Assembly (NCBI RefSeq): GCF_025149915.1
Contig: NZ_CP102278.1
Span: 558,001 to 622,000 of the forward strand
DNA: 64,000 nt
Reading direction: 5' to 3'
DNA from: Coprococcus eutactus
GTDB lineage: Bacteria > Bacillota > Clostridia > Lachnospirales > Lachnospiraceae
Of the stretch, positions 52,092 to 61,104 are shown piece by piece (position 1 is the stretch's first letter; the number at the start of each line of letters is the position of its first letter). The translations under genes and the position numbers were made by a program. The notes under the pieces are model-generated. The model was not told where the DNA came from and ran no database searches. It was given only the letters and a program-made list of their open reading frames with translations.

Positions 52092-52174
52092 TCGTGTTAT
52101 ACGCGATTGTTGTATGGTGGTGGTAATAGCGAAGAGAAAGATCTTTCGCCAAGTCACATAAGGAGGAAAATAAA

Positions 52175-53152
52175 ATGAAACTGAAAAAGATAAAAAGATT
52201 GGCTGCAGCGGGGGCAGCCATGCTGATGACGCTCTCCCTTGCCGGGTGTGGAGCGGGCAGCAGATCCGTGAAGCTTGGTGCAGCGGGAGTTGGCGGTGGG
52301 TATTATGCCTTCTCAAATGCATTTGCACAGATGGCAGTGGCAGCGGACGAAGATCTTGAATTTGAAGTAAAGGCGACTGCGGGATCTACAGCGAATATAA
52401 GACTCCTGTCAGATGGGTATATTGATATGGCTATAGCACAGGCAGATCTGGTGGATGCAGCCTACAATGGAACAGGGGTCACAGATAAGAAGCGGTATCG
52501 TGGTTACTCGGCGGTTGCCAGTCTGTACACTGAGGCGTGTCAGATCGTGGTGAGGGCTGACTCAGGCATAGACAGCCTGGATGATCTTCAGGGCAAGAAA
52601 GTTTCCGTTGGCGAGGAAGAATCAGGAACCCAGAGAAATGCAGAGCAGATACTTAAGATGACAGGTCTTGTGGAATCCCTTGTAGACACAGTAAATCTCG
52701 ACTATGTGGACGCGGCAAATGAACTCAAATCAGGCCAGATAGATGCATTCTTTTGTACAGCAGGTATACAGACTTCAGTGATCGAGGAGCTGTCTAAAGA
52801 GTGCGATGTGAAGCTTATCGGAATAGATGATAAGTGCAGGGATAGACTAAAATCCGTGTATGGCTTCTATACGGATTACACCATACCGGCGGGAACATAC
52901 GAAGGCCAGGATCAGGACGTTGAGACTCTTGGGGTCAGAGCGGTGCTTCTTGCAAGAGACGATATGGATGAGGAAATAGTGGAGGAGCTCACAGGACTTC
53001 TCTTTGAACATTCGCAGGATATACAGTATTCCATACCACTCACTTTCCAGATCGATGAGAGTGAGGCTGTGAAGAACGTGACCATTCCATTTCATGATGG
53101 TGCGAAAGCTTATTATCAGAAAAAAGGAATAGAGATCCCGGCTGAACAGTAG
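52175..53152 (+). CDS. TAXI-family TRAP transporter binding lipoprotein
   Basis: A 325-residue TAXI-type solute receptor: signal peptide and lipobox SLAGC (C25), then KLGAAGVGGGYYAFSNAFAQ, the family's GxxxGxYY opening, ATAGSTANIRLLSDG and DMAIAQADL. TAXI receptors normally serve a TRAP permease (DctQM fusion), which is absent here; the next gene is instead the sodium/glutamate symporter GltS, and characterised TAXI relatives bind glutamate or glutamine. A ligand-handoff or sensing link to GltS is an inference. GGAGG precedes the ATG. Confidence 0.88.
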   Translation: MKLKKIKRLAAAGAAMLMTLSLAGCGAGSRSVKLGAAGVGGGYYAFSNAFAQMAVAADEDLEFEVKATAGSTANIRLLSDGYIDMAIAQADLVDAAYNGTGVTDKKRYRGYSAVASLYTEACQIVVRADSGIDSLDDLQGKKVSVGEEESGTQRNAEQILKMTGLVESLVDTVNLDYVDAANELKSGQIDAFFCTAGIQTSVIEELSKECDVKLIGIDDKCRDRLKSVYGFYTDYTIPAGTYEGQDQDVETLGVRAVLLARDDMDEEIVEELTGLLFEHSQDIQYSIPLTFQIDESEAVKNVTIPFHDGAKAYYQKKGIEIPAEQ

Positions 53153-53312
53153 TTGTCAGCTGATGATAATAAATATACTGAATGCGGAAAAGAATATATG
53201 CAGATGATATTGGGTGAAATGGTATCGCCCCTTCGCTTGCGCTCAGCGGCTACTCGGGTATCTGATCACGGATGTCTGCATGTGTATATAATATAGATAA
53301 GAGAGGTCTTAC

Positions 53313-54500
53313 ATGGAGATACAGATAGATATGTATCAGACACTGGCGGTGTCAGTTCTGGTACTTATATTGGGACAGTTTTTGAAGAAAAGAATTAATT
53401 TTCTGGAGAAATTCTGCATACCGGCGCCGGTCATAGGAGGTCTGCTTTTCGCAGTCCTGACTTGTGTGTGTTACAGTCTTGGCATAGCAGAATTTACATT
53501 TGACGACACGCTGAGAGAGGTGTGCATGGTATTCTTCTTCACATCAGTTGGATTCCAGGCAAATCTTAAGGTGTTGAAGAGCGGAGGAAAATCGTTGTTC
53601 ATATTCCTTGGATTGGTTGTGGTGCTCATAGTGTTTCAGAATTTCTTGGCACTCGGGGTGAGTAAGCTGCTGCACCTTGATCCGCTTGTTGGCTTGTGTA
53701 CAGGTTCCATTCCTATGGTAGGTGGTCATGGAACTGCAGGAGCGTTTGGCCCGGTGCTGGAGGATTTTGATGTCAAGGGGGCAACCACTATATGCACGGC
53801 TGCGGCAACATTTGGACTCATCGCAGGAAGTCTTATAGGTGGACCTATTGGCAAGAGACTCATAGATAGGAAGAAGCTTCTGGACACTGCAGTTGCCGAG
53901 GATGACAGTATACTGGTCGAGGATGAGAAGAAGCATGAACGCCATACAAATATGTATGCGGCAGCAGTGTTCCAGCTCATCATAGCAGTAGGAATAGGAA
54001 CCATCATATCGGAGCTTCTCACAAAGACAGGACTTACATTTCCTATATATATAGGTGCGATGATCGCAGCTGCGGTCATCAGAAATATCGGAGAGTATTC
54101 AGGTAAGTTTGATATTTATATGGGTGAGATCAACAACCTTGGTGGTATCTGCCTGTCACTGTTCCTCGGAATGGCGATGATAACCCTGAAGCTGTGGCAG
54201 CTTGCAGAGCTTGCACTTCCGCTTATCATACTGCTCTCGGCGCAGCTTATACTCATGATATTGTTCACATATTTTGTTGTGTTCAACGTGATGGGCAGGG
54301 ATTACGATGCGGCGGTTCTGTCCGCCGGAACATGCGGATTCGGTATGGGAGCAACGCCAAATGCCATGGCGAACATGCAGGCTATATGCGACCGTTACGT
54401 TCCTTCGGTCAAGGCGTATCTGATAATCCCACTTATAGGAAGTTTATTTGCTGACTTCCTGAACAGCCTGGTAATTACATTTTTCATAAACATACTTTAG
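53313..54500 (+). CDS. gltS: sodium/glutamate symporter
   Basis: A 395-residue GltS-family symporter with about ten helices. Family signatures are LGQFLKKRINFLEKFCIPAP at the N-terminus, the first pore loop STGSIPMVGGHGTAGAFGPV-like sequence (CTGSIPMVGGHGTAGAFG) and the second reentrant loop GTCGFGMGATPNAMANM. Imports glutamate with sodium. It lies 160 bases after the TAXI gene without a clear terminator between, and a small acidic/basic protein gene follows after 15 bases. Confidence 0.94.
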   Translation: MEIQIDMYQTLAVSVLVLILGQFLKKRINFLEKFCIPAPVIGGLLFAVLTCVCYSLGIAEFTFDDTLREVCMVFFFTSVGFQANLKVLKSGGKSLFIFLGLVVVLIVFQNFLALGVSKLLHLDPLVGLCTGSIPMVGGHGTAGAFGPVLEDFDVKGATTICTAAATFGLIAGSLIGGPIGKRLIDRKKLLDTAVAEDDSILVEDEKKHERHTNMYAAAVFQLIIAVGIGTIISELLTKTGLTFPIYIGAMIAAAVIRNIGEYSGKFDIYMGEINNLGGICLSLFLGMAMITLKLWQLAELALPLIILLSAQLILMILFTYFVVFNVMGRDYDAAVLSAGTCGFGMGATPNAMANMQAICDRYVPSVKAYLIIPLIGSLFADFLNSLVITFFINIL

Positions 54501-54515
54501 GGGGTATAACCAACT

Positions 54516-54710
54516 ATGAGAGAAAAAAATAAAGAACAGCATAAAAAGCATCACAGATTCAACATGTCATTTGACAATCTGGCGATCCCTGAGGTGAACA
54601 CAAAGAGCCATGATGACAATGAGGATAATGTGGGTGAGGATGACTCGTCTGTGACATATGACACGGTGGCAATCCCGGAGATCCACATAAGGAAAAAGAA
54701 AGACAAATAG
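54516..54710 (+). CDS. small protein with duplicated AIPE motif
   Basis: A 64-residue hydrophilic protein starting MREKNKEQHKKHHRFNMSFD. Two similar segments, FDNLAIPEVNTK and YDTVAIPEIHIRKK, flank an acidic centre (DDNEDNVGEDDSS). It has no membrane segment or signal. GGGGG lies before the ATG, 15 bases after the gltS stop, and a terminator closes the unit, so it is co-transcribed with gltS. A role as a GltS-associated regulator is speculation; no family recognised. Confidence 0.6.
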   Translation: MREKNKEQHKKHHRFNMSFDNLAIPEVNTKSHDDNEDNVGEDDSSVTYDTVAIPEIHIRKKKDK

Positions 54711-54715
54711 TGATT

Positions 54716-54755
54716 AAAATCGTCCGGTTGTGTTAGAATACAGTCGGGCGATTTT
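54716..54755 (+). terminator. intrinsic terminator of gltS unit
   Basis: AAAATCGTCCG (54716-54726) pairs with CGGGCGATTTT (54745-54755), with G-U pairs, followed by a T-rich sequence. Confidence 0.65.
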
Positions 54756-54836
54756 GTATTGAGATTATTTTATTATTGACAGGTTAATCGATATTGCTGC
54801 GAAATTGACTTGTTATTGGATACATGGGGGTTGTAT

Positions 54837-55694
54837 ATGGGTGACAACAGGGTGAAAAACGAGAATCTGATCCTGGATTTTACACATGTATACTGTGACG
54901 AGTATATAAAGGATATAGACAGGTTCAGATATATGGACTGCTCGGACATAGAAGAGACAGATATGTATTGTTCAAAAAATGCATATGAAAAAATATGGGG
55001 CAGAATAGAGCCGTACGGAATTCAGGGTATACATTATATTGATTCAGGAAATTATCATTATATTTCAAAGATAATAACGGATCATATAACCGAACCGTTT
55101 GGGCTGGTTATGTATGATCATCATACAGACATGCAGATACCGATGGTTCCAGAAATGATGAGCTGCGGAGATTGGGCGGGACAGGCTTTGAGTCAGAATA
55201 AAAACCTCAGGCAGCTTGTGATAGTGGGACCGCCGGAGTCAGATATAGAGCAGACTTTGGAAAGTTATAGTGGGAGTCAGAGCGGAAGATTGTTGACATT
55301 TTCCGCCGAAGACCTGCATGGTGATCTGCCTAAGAATAAGCTGAAACTTATTAGAACAGATCTGCCTCTGTATATATCTATAGACAAAGATGTCCTCGGA
55401 ACAGAGTACACGGAGACGAACTGGAGTCAGGGGGATATGTCAATCGATGGACTTGAACGCCTGCTTAGTGTATTTCTTGGCGGTCAGGGTGAAGAAAAAA
55501 ATTCTGACGCTTGTCGTGATGATGAAAGAAATGCCGGTGATATAAGACATTCAAGAATATTGGGTATTGATATATGCGGAGAGATTCAGACGGATATTTC
55601 GGTGCCTGAGTATCTTGAGGCGGAGGAGAAGAATGAGAAGGTCAATATCGAGCTGTTTCGGTTTATATCGGAGCATGTGAAGAAATTCAGATAG
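54837..55694 (+). CDS. ureohydrolase (arginase/agmatinase) family protein
   Basis: A 285-residue protein with the arginase-family metal motifs: a first His in SGNYHYIS, DHHTDMQ (family DAHxD) and SIDKDVL (family SxDxD) followed by TNWSQGDMS. The binuclear metal site therefore appears complete, but loops are diverged from arginase, agmatinase and formimidoylglutamase, and the substrate is uncertain. There is an Asp/Arg-rich insertion around residue 225-245. ATG 54837 follows GGGGG; the frame is open to 54810 without a site. Monocistronic or linked to the repair genes downstream. Confidence 0.8.
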   Translation: MGDNRVKNENLILDFTHVYCDEYIKDIDRFRYMDCSDIEETDMYCSKNAYEKIWGRIEPYGIQGIHYIDSGNYHYISKIITDHITEPFGLVMYDHHTDMQIPMVPEMMSCGDWAGQALSQNKNLRQLVIVGPPESDIEQTLESYSGSQSGRLLTFSAEDLHGDLPKNKLKLIRTDLPLYISIDKDVLGTEYTETNWSQGDMSIDGLERLLSVFLGGQGEEKNSDACRDDERNAGDIRHSRILGIDICGEIQTDISVPEYLEAEEKNEKVNIELFRFISEHVKKFR

Positions 55695-55793
55695 TATTAG
55701 ATATAATAGTTGTATACAATTATGAGTCCGATTAGAAAAATGTAGAAAATGGAAAACTAACAACGAGAAAATTAGAAAGCGTAAGGTGAAAAT

Positions 55794-56468
55794 ATGGAGG
55801 AGATTCAAAAGCATCTGTTTGAATTACAGGATATGGCATACAGAGATTTTCACAGCAGGCTTATGCCAGACATCGACAAGGAGACTGTTATAGGCATAAG
55901 AGTTCCAATGCTCAGAAAATATGCAAAGAGCATAGTTGAAACAGAACTGGCAGAAAAGTTTATAAAAGAACTTCCACACTGTTATTACGAGGAAAATAAT
56001 CTCCACATGATGCTCATAACCGGGATAAAGGATTATGACAGATGTATTTCGGAGATAGAAAGATTTCTTCCATATATAGATAACTGGGCAACCTGTGATT
56101 TCCCTGCGCCGAAGTGTTTTGAAAATCACAAGGAAGATTTGCTGCCGGTTATTAAGCGTTGGATCGCCTCAAGCGAGACCTATACTATACGGTATGGAAT
56201 AGGAATGCTCATGAGGCTTTATCTGGATGCTGATTTTGACCCTGAGTATGTGCGGATTGTGGCAGAAGTTAAGTCTGATGAGTATTATGTCAACATGATG
56301 ATAGCATGGTACATGGCGACAGCACTGGCAAAGCAGTGGGATGCGGTCATTCCGTACATAGAAGAGCACCGCATGTCCGACTGGGTTCACAGAAAGACGA
56401 TACAGAAGGCTGTGGAGAGTTACCGCATAACGGACGAGCAGAAGAGATATCTTAAGGGATACAGATAA
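55794..56468 (+). CDS. AlkD-like DNA alkylation repair protein
   Basis: A 224-residue HEAT-like-repeat DNA glycosylase. The AlkD active-site stretch is visible as YIDNWATCDFPAPKCF, with W98 and catalytic D102. The protein should remove cationic N3- and N7-alkylated purines without base flipping. It is shorter than classical AlkD by a few residues but spans the same helical pairs. It is followed after 35 bases by a YjbR-alkyltransferase fusion, giving a two-gene alkylation repair unit. Confidence 0.88.
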   Translation: MEEIQKHLFELQDMAYRDFHSRLMPDIDKETVIGIRVPMLRKYAKSIVETELAEKFIKELPHCYYEENNLHMMLITGIKDYDRCISEIERFLPYIDNWATCDFPAPKCFENHKEDLLPVIKRWIASSETYTIRYGIGMLMRLYLDADFDPEYVRIVAEVKSDEYYVNMMIAWYMATALAKQWDAVIPYIEEHRMSDWVHRKTIQKAVESYRITDEQKRYLKGYR

Positions 56469-56503
56469 TTACATAATCGCAACACAAGAAAGGGAAAATA
56501 TAC

Positions 56504-57148
56504 ATGACGACAAGAGAGGAAGTACTGGCATATGGTCTCTCATTTCCTGATACATATCAGGAGGCTCCATTTCACGACCAGAACTGGCAGCTTGTGAGAG
56601 TCAAGGGAAGTAAGAAAGCATTTCTATGGACTTATGAGAGGAATGGATATATCAATCTGAACGTTAAAGCTGATTCAGAGTCGCTGGATTTCTGGAGGCA
56701 GGCATTTGAATCGGTTATACCGGGATGGCACCAGAACAAGGAGCACTGGAACACCATCATACTTGATGGAAGCGTGCCCGATGATGCGGTGAAGCAGATG
56801 ATAGCGGAGAGCTATGATATAGTTACATACAGCCCGACAAAGAGGATATATGATGCGGTGAAGAAGATACCGAAGGGATGTGTTGCAACATATGGTCAGG
56901 TAGCTGAGCTGGCAGGGAATAGAAAGATGGCGAGGGCGGTCGGAAATGCGCTCCACAAGAATCCAGATCCTGATAACATACCGTGCTACCGCGTGGTGAA
57001 TTCCAAGGGCGAGCTGGCGGGAGCGTTTGCATTCGGCGGGGCAGATGTCCAGGCAGAACGGCTCAGAGCGGACGGCATAGAGGTCGAGAATGGCCGTGTA
57101 GACCTAAAAAAATATGGAGTGAAAATACAAAAATATGACAACCGATAA
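56504..57148 (+). CDS. MmcQ/YjbR domain fused to MGMT-like alkyltransferase
   Basis: A 214-residue fusion. Residues 1-108 are an MmcQ/YjbR (CyaY-like) DNA-binding domain (SFPDTYQEAPFHDQNWQLVR). Residues 112-205 are an O6-alkylguanine-DNA alkyltransferase domain with GQVAELAGNRKMARAVGNAL (the recognition helix and arginine finger) and the active-site sequence IPCYRVV. The acceptor C161 is retained, while the usual His of PCHRV is Tyr. Repair or alkyltransferase-like recognition are both possible. It overlaps the next gene by 14 bases. Confidence 0.88.
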   Translation: MTTREEVLAYGLSFPDTYQEAPFHDQNWQLVRVKGSKKAFLWTYERNGYINLNVKADSESLDFWRQAFESVIPGWHQNKEHWNTIILDGSVPDDAVKQMIAESYDIVTYSPTKRIYDAVKKIPKGCVATYGQVAELAGNRKMARAVGNALHKNPDPDNIPCYRVVNSKGELAGAFAFGGADVQAERLRADGIEVENGRVDLKKYGVKIQKYDNR

Positions 57149-58550
57149 CACAAAGACAAACGAAAATCAGAACAATCCCATTGGATATGAGAATGAGGCG
57201 CATCTGCTCACAAGATTTGCCATACCATGTATCATATCCATGCTGGTGACCGCGCTTTACAATATAGTCGACCAGATATTTATAGGACACGGAGTAGGAA
57301 TGCTGGGAAATGCTGCGACAAATATAGCCTTTCCTCTGTCCACGGCGTGTACCGCCATATCGCTTCTTCTTGGAATAGGAAGTGCGACCAGCTTTTCACT
57401 GAAGCTCGGTGCGGGGGATGAGAAGAGGTCTGCGGAGGCGGCGGGAAATGGAATCTGTCTCATGGCGATATTCGGTGTGGCACTCTTTCTGGTGACAAGC
57501 ATTTTTCTGACACCGATGCTTAAGGCATTTGGCGCAACGGACAAAGTCCTGCCATTTGCGCAGGAGTATACAAGGATCACGGCGATAGGGTTTCCGTTCC
57601 TGATAGCGAATACCGGAATGAGCAAGCTCATCATGGCGGATGGAAGTCCGAGATATTCTATGATATCCATGCTGACAGGAGCCATCATCAACACTGTACT
57701 TGATCCAATACTGATATTTGGATTTGATATGGGTATGCGCGGTGCGGCTCTGGCCACCATCACAGGACAGATCATATCATTTGCCATAAGTCTCAGATAT
57801 ATGTTTCATTTCAAGACAATAAATCTTACCAGAGAAAGTTTTGTTATGCGAGGAGAGACCTGCGGCAATATATTCAGATTCGGTGCGTCGGCGTGTTTCA
57901 ATCAGATAGCCATGGCGATAGTCCAGGTGGTCATGAACAATACTCTGTCAAGATACGGAGCACAGTCGGTGTATGGAGGAGACATACCTCTTGCGTGTTC
58001 AGGAATAATAAGCAAGGTCAACATGATATTTATGGCTATAGTCATAGGAATATCCCAGGGAACCCAGCCGATCATAGGCTTCAACTATGGTGCAGGAAAA
58101 TACAGGAGGGTGAGAAAGACTTATCTTCTGGCGCTGGCAGCAGCATCAGCTCTGTCGGTTGTGGCATTTGTGGCATTCCAGTTGTTCCCAAGACAGATCA
58201 TCAGCGCATTTGGAGAGGGAAGCGAACTGTACTTCCAGTTTTCCGAGAGATATTTCAGGATATACATGTTCCTGACCATCGTAAATGGAATCCAGCCGGT
58301 GACATCCAATTTTTTTAATTCTATAGGCAAGGCAAAACTTGGTGTATTCATGTCACTCACAAGGCAGATACTTTTTCTGTTGCCACTCATCATCATATTC
58401 CCTATGTTCATGGGAATTGATGGTGTCATGTATGCGGGACCAATAGCGGATGGAATAACTGCGATTGTCTGCGGTGTGTTTACGGTGAAGGAACTTAAGG
58501 AACTGACTTCTATAGACAGAGATGCAAATGAAAAAATCGTAAAAATATAG
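57135..58550 (+). CDS. MATE-family efflux transporter
   Basis: A 471-residue multidrug-and-toxin-extrusion family exporter with twelve predicted helices; hallmarks are TRFAIPCIISMLVTALYNIV, DQIFIGHGVGMLGNAATNIA and GISQGTQPIIGFNYGAGKYR in the second half. It exports cationic compounds by sodium or proton antiport; substrate unknown. Its start overlaps the repair fusion gene, so it may be co-expressed with the alkylation repair unit. A second, divergent MATE protein is encoded at 61105-62409. Confidence 0.93.
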   Translation: MTTDNTKTNENQNNPIGYENEAHLLTRFAIPCIISMLVTALYNIVDQIFIGHGVGMLGNAATNIAFPLSTACTAISLLLGIGSATSFSLKLGAGDEKRSAEAAGNGICLMAIFGVALFLVTSIFLTPMLKAFGATDKVLPFAQEYTRITAIGFPFLIANTGMSKLIMADGSPRYSMISMLTGAIINTVLDPILIFGFDMGMRGAALATITGQIISFAISLRYMFHFKTINLTRESFVMRGETCGNIFRFGASACFNQIAMAIVQVVMNNTLSRYGAQSVYGGDIPLACSGIISKVNMIFMAIVIGISQGTQPIIGFNYGAGKYRRVRKTYLLALAAASALSVVAFVAFQLFPRQIISAFGEGSELYFQFSERYFRIYMFLTIVNGIQPVTSNFFNSIGKAKLGVFMSLTRQILFLLPLIIIFPMFMGIDGVMYAGPIADGITAIVCGVFTVKELKELTSIDRDANEKIVKI

Positions 58551-58571
58551 ATGATAATCAGGATCTATATA

Positions 58572-58599
58572 TTGCGCATAGAACTCATCGTGTTATAAT
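58572..58599 (+). promoter_or_regulatory. promoter of the feoAB gene
   Basis: TTGCGC (58572-58577), 16-bp spacer, perfect TATAAT (58594-58599). No Fur-type palindrome was identified with confidence. Confidence 0.55.
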
Positions 58600-58709
58600 T
58601 GAGAAAAATATCAATAAACACAAATAGACGGCATTCGACAGACGATTTTGTGGCATTGAAAGACTGCGGGGATGAATTTGGACGAATGATGAAAGAAGGA
58701 TAATCAATT

Positions 58710-61046
58710 ATGACACTGAGAGATTTGAAGGTGGGACAGAGCGCCAGAATAAAGACCGTTGGCGGTGAAGGAGAGCTAAGACAGCATTTCCTTGACATGG
58801 GTGTTATCCCCGGTGCGGAGCTCACCCTTGTGAAGCTTGCCCCGATGGGCGATCCCATGGAGTTTCAGATCCACGGATATGAACTTACACTCAGACTGGC
58901 AGATGCAGAGCAGATAGATGCAGAGCAGATAGAGACAAGATCCAGAGCTCACACCAGGGTTGAGACAATAGAGGAGAAGGAACATCCGGGACTTGGCGAG
59001 GAAGGAAAATATCACGTCAAAGGGGATGGCGATCCGCTTCCGGAAGGAACAAGACTTACATTTGCCTTGGTCGGAAACCAGAACTGTGGAAAGACGACAC
59101 TGTTCAATCAGCTCACCGGATCAAATCAGCATATAGGCAATTTCCCCGGAGTAACTGTCGACAGAAAGGATGGTCCGATAAGGGGCAGGGAGAATACCTC
59201 CGTGACAGATCTTCCTGGAATATATTCGATGTCTCCTTATAGCAGCGAGGAGATCGTGTCCAGAAACTTCGTGCTTGACGATCACCCAAAGGCTATCATC
59301 AATATAGTTGATGCTACTAATATAGAGCGAAATATGTATCTCACAATGCAGCTTCTCGAGATGGATATACCTGTTGTCGTTGCGCTCAACATGATGGATG
59401 AGGTCACAGGCAATTCAGGCTCCATAGATGTAAATGGGATGGAGGCAATGCTTGGAACCCCGGTTGTACCCATATCTGCGGCAAAGAACGAGGGTGTGGA
59501 TGAGCTTGTAAGACACGCCATACATATAGCAAAGTATCAGGAAAAACCTGGAAGACAGGATTTCTGTGATGAGAATGAGTTTGGTGGAGCTGTTCACAGG
59601 TGTATACATGCGGTGGCGCATCTCATAGAGGATCATGTAAAGGCAGCAGATCTGCCGCTTAGATTCGCTGCAACCAAGATCATAGAGGGAGATCATCTCA
59701 TACTTGAAAGGCTTGGACTTGATGAGAACGAGAAAGAGACGATAGAACATCTTATAATCCAGATGGAAAAAGAGCGAGGACTTGACAGAAGTGCAGCCAT
59801 AGCTGATATGAGATTTAATTTCATAGAAAAGGTATGTGAAAACTGCGTAGTTAAGCCAAAGGAGAGCAAGGAGAGGATCAGAAGCGAGAAGATAGATCGC
59901 ATTCTTACGGGTAAGTATACCGCAATCCCATGTTTTATAGGTATCATGCTGGCGGTGTTCTATCTGACATTTAACGTGATTGGAGCAGGACTTCAGAAAC
60001 TTCTGGAGATGGGGATAGATGCACTCACGGTTCAGGTCGGAAAGCTTCTCACCGCAGCAAATGTAAATGTGGTGGTCAAGAGCCTGGTTATGGATGGAAT
60101 ATTTGCAGGAGTGGGAAGTGTGCTCAGCTTCCTCCCAATAATTGTTACCCTGTTCTTCTTCCTGTCACTTATGGAGGACAGTGGATACATTGCAAGAGTC
60201 GCGTTTGTCATGGATAAGCTGCTAAGGAAGATTGGACTTTCCGGCAAGAGCATAGTTCCGATGCTGATAGGCTTTGGCTGTACGGTTCCGGCCGTTATGG
60301 CAACCAGGACACTCCCGAGTGAGAGAGACCGAAAGATGACTATTCTGCTCACTCCATACATGAGCTGTTCGGCTAAGCTTCCTATATATGCGTTCTTTGT
60401 AAGCGCATTCTTCCCTGGAAAGGGCGGTCTTATTATGGCAGGGCTTTATTTCCTCGGAATTGCGATAGGAATAATCGTAGCTATGATTTACCGAAGCACA
60501 TTGTTTAAGGGCAATGCGGTTCCTTTTGTCATGGAGCTTCCAAATTACAGACTTCCGGGTGCGAAGAACGTAGGCCAGCTCCTGTGGGAGAAGGCAAAGG
60601 ACTTTCTTCAGAAGGCGTTCACAGTTATATTTCTTGCAACTATATGTATCTGGTTCCTTCAGAGCTTTGATATGCACCTCAATATGGTGAAAGACTCGCA
60701 GGACAGCATACTTGCTGCGATAGCCGGACTTTTGGTACCGATATTTAAGCCGCTTGGACTTGGCGATTGGAGAATATGTACGTCGCTCATAAGCGGTATC
60801 ATGGCGAAGGAGAGCGTGGTATCCACACTCGAGATTCTGTTTAACGGATCAGTGACCGCAGCCATTACAACCAGAGCTGCCGCATCGCTGCTCGTATTCA
60901 GCCTGCTTTACTCGCCTTGTATAGCAGCCATCGCCTCCATCAAGAGAGAGATGGGACACCGCTGGGCAGTCATGGTAGTGATCTGGCAGTGTGTTGTGGC
61001 GTGGCTTGCAGCATTTGTGGTGTATATGATAGGTGGAATCCTGTGA
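58710..61046 (+). CDS. feoB: FeoA-FeoB fusion, ferrous iron transporter
   Basis: A 778-residue ferrous iron permease with FeoA (1-75, an SH3-like domain) fused in front of FeoB. The G domain has P-loop GNQNCGKTTLFN (122-133), DLPGIYS and NMMD (G4); the membrane part carries the two Gate motifs, including GFGCTVPAVMATRTL and SCSAKLPIYAFF. Between FeoA and the G domain is a 45-residue linker with a tandem DAEQI duplication (68-74). AAGAAGGATAA precedes the ATG. Single gene under its own promoter; imports Fe2+ in anaerobic conditions. Confidence 0.95.
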   Translation: MTLRDLKVGQSARIKTVGGEGELRQHFLDMGVIPGAELTLVKLAPMGDPMEFQIHGYELTLRLADAEQIDAEQIETRSRAHTRVETIEEKEHPGLGEEGKYHVKGDGDPLPEGTRLTFALVGNQNCGKTTLFNQLTGSNQHIGNFPGVTVDRKDGPIRGRENTSVTDLPGIYSMSPYSSEEIVSRNFVLDDHPKAIINIVDATNIERNMYLTMQLLEMDIPVVVALNMMDEVTGNSGSIDVNGMEAMLGTPVVPISAAKNEGVDELVRHAIHIAKYQEKPGRQDFCDENEFGGAVHRCIHAVAHLIEDHVKAADLPLRFAATKIIEGDHLILERLGLDENEKETIEHLIIQMEKERGLDRSAAIADMRFNFIEKVCENCVVKPKESKERIRSEKIDRILTGKYTAIPCFIGIMLAVFYLTFNVIGAGLQKLLEMGIDALTVQVGKLLTAANVNVVVKSLVMDGIFAGVGSVLSFLPIIVTLFFFLSLMEDSGYIARVAFVMDKLLRKIGLSGKSIVPMLIGFGCTVPAVMATRTLPSERDRKMTILLTPYMSCSAKLPIYAFFVSAFFPGKGGLIMAGLYFLGIAIGIIVAMIYRSTLFKGNAVPFVMELPNYRLPGAKNVGQLLWEKAKDFLQKAFTVIFLATICIWFLQSFDMHLNMVKDSQDSILAAIAGLLVPIFKPLGLGDWRICTSLISGIMAKESVVSTLEILFNGSVTAAITTRAAASLLVFSLLYSPCIAAIASIKREMGHRWAVMVVIWQCVVAWLAAFVVYMIGGIL

Positions 61047-61104
61047 TAAAAGCCTGGAGTATGGGGTTGATACATTCTGGAATACGTTTGGTATTAGTGT
61101 ATTA

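Noticed and set aside
53220..53275. Short GC-rich inverted bases before gltS as a riboswitch
   Set aside because: Pairing is short and irregular with no conserved core that I recognise.
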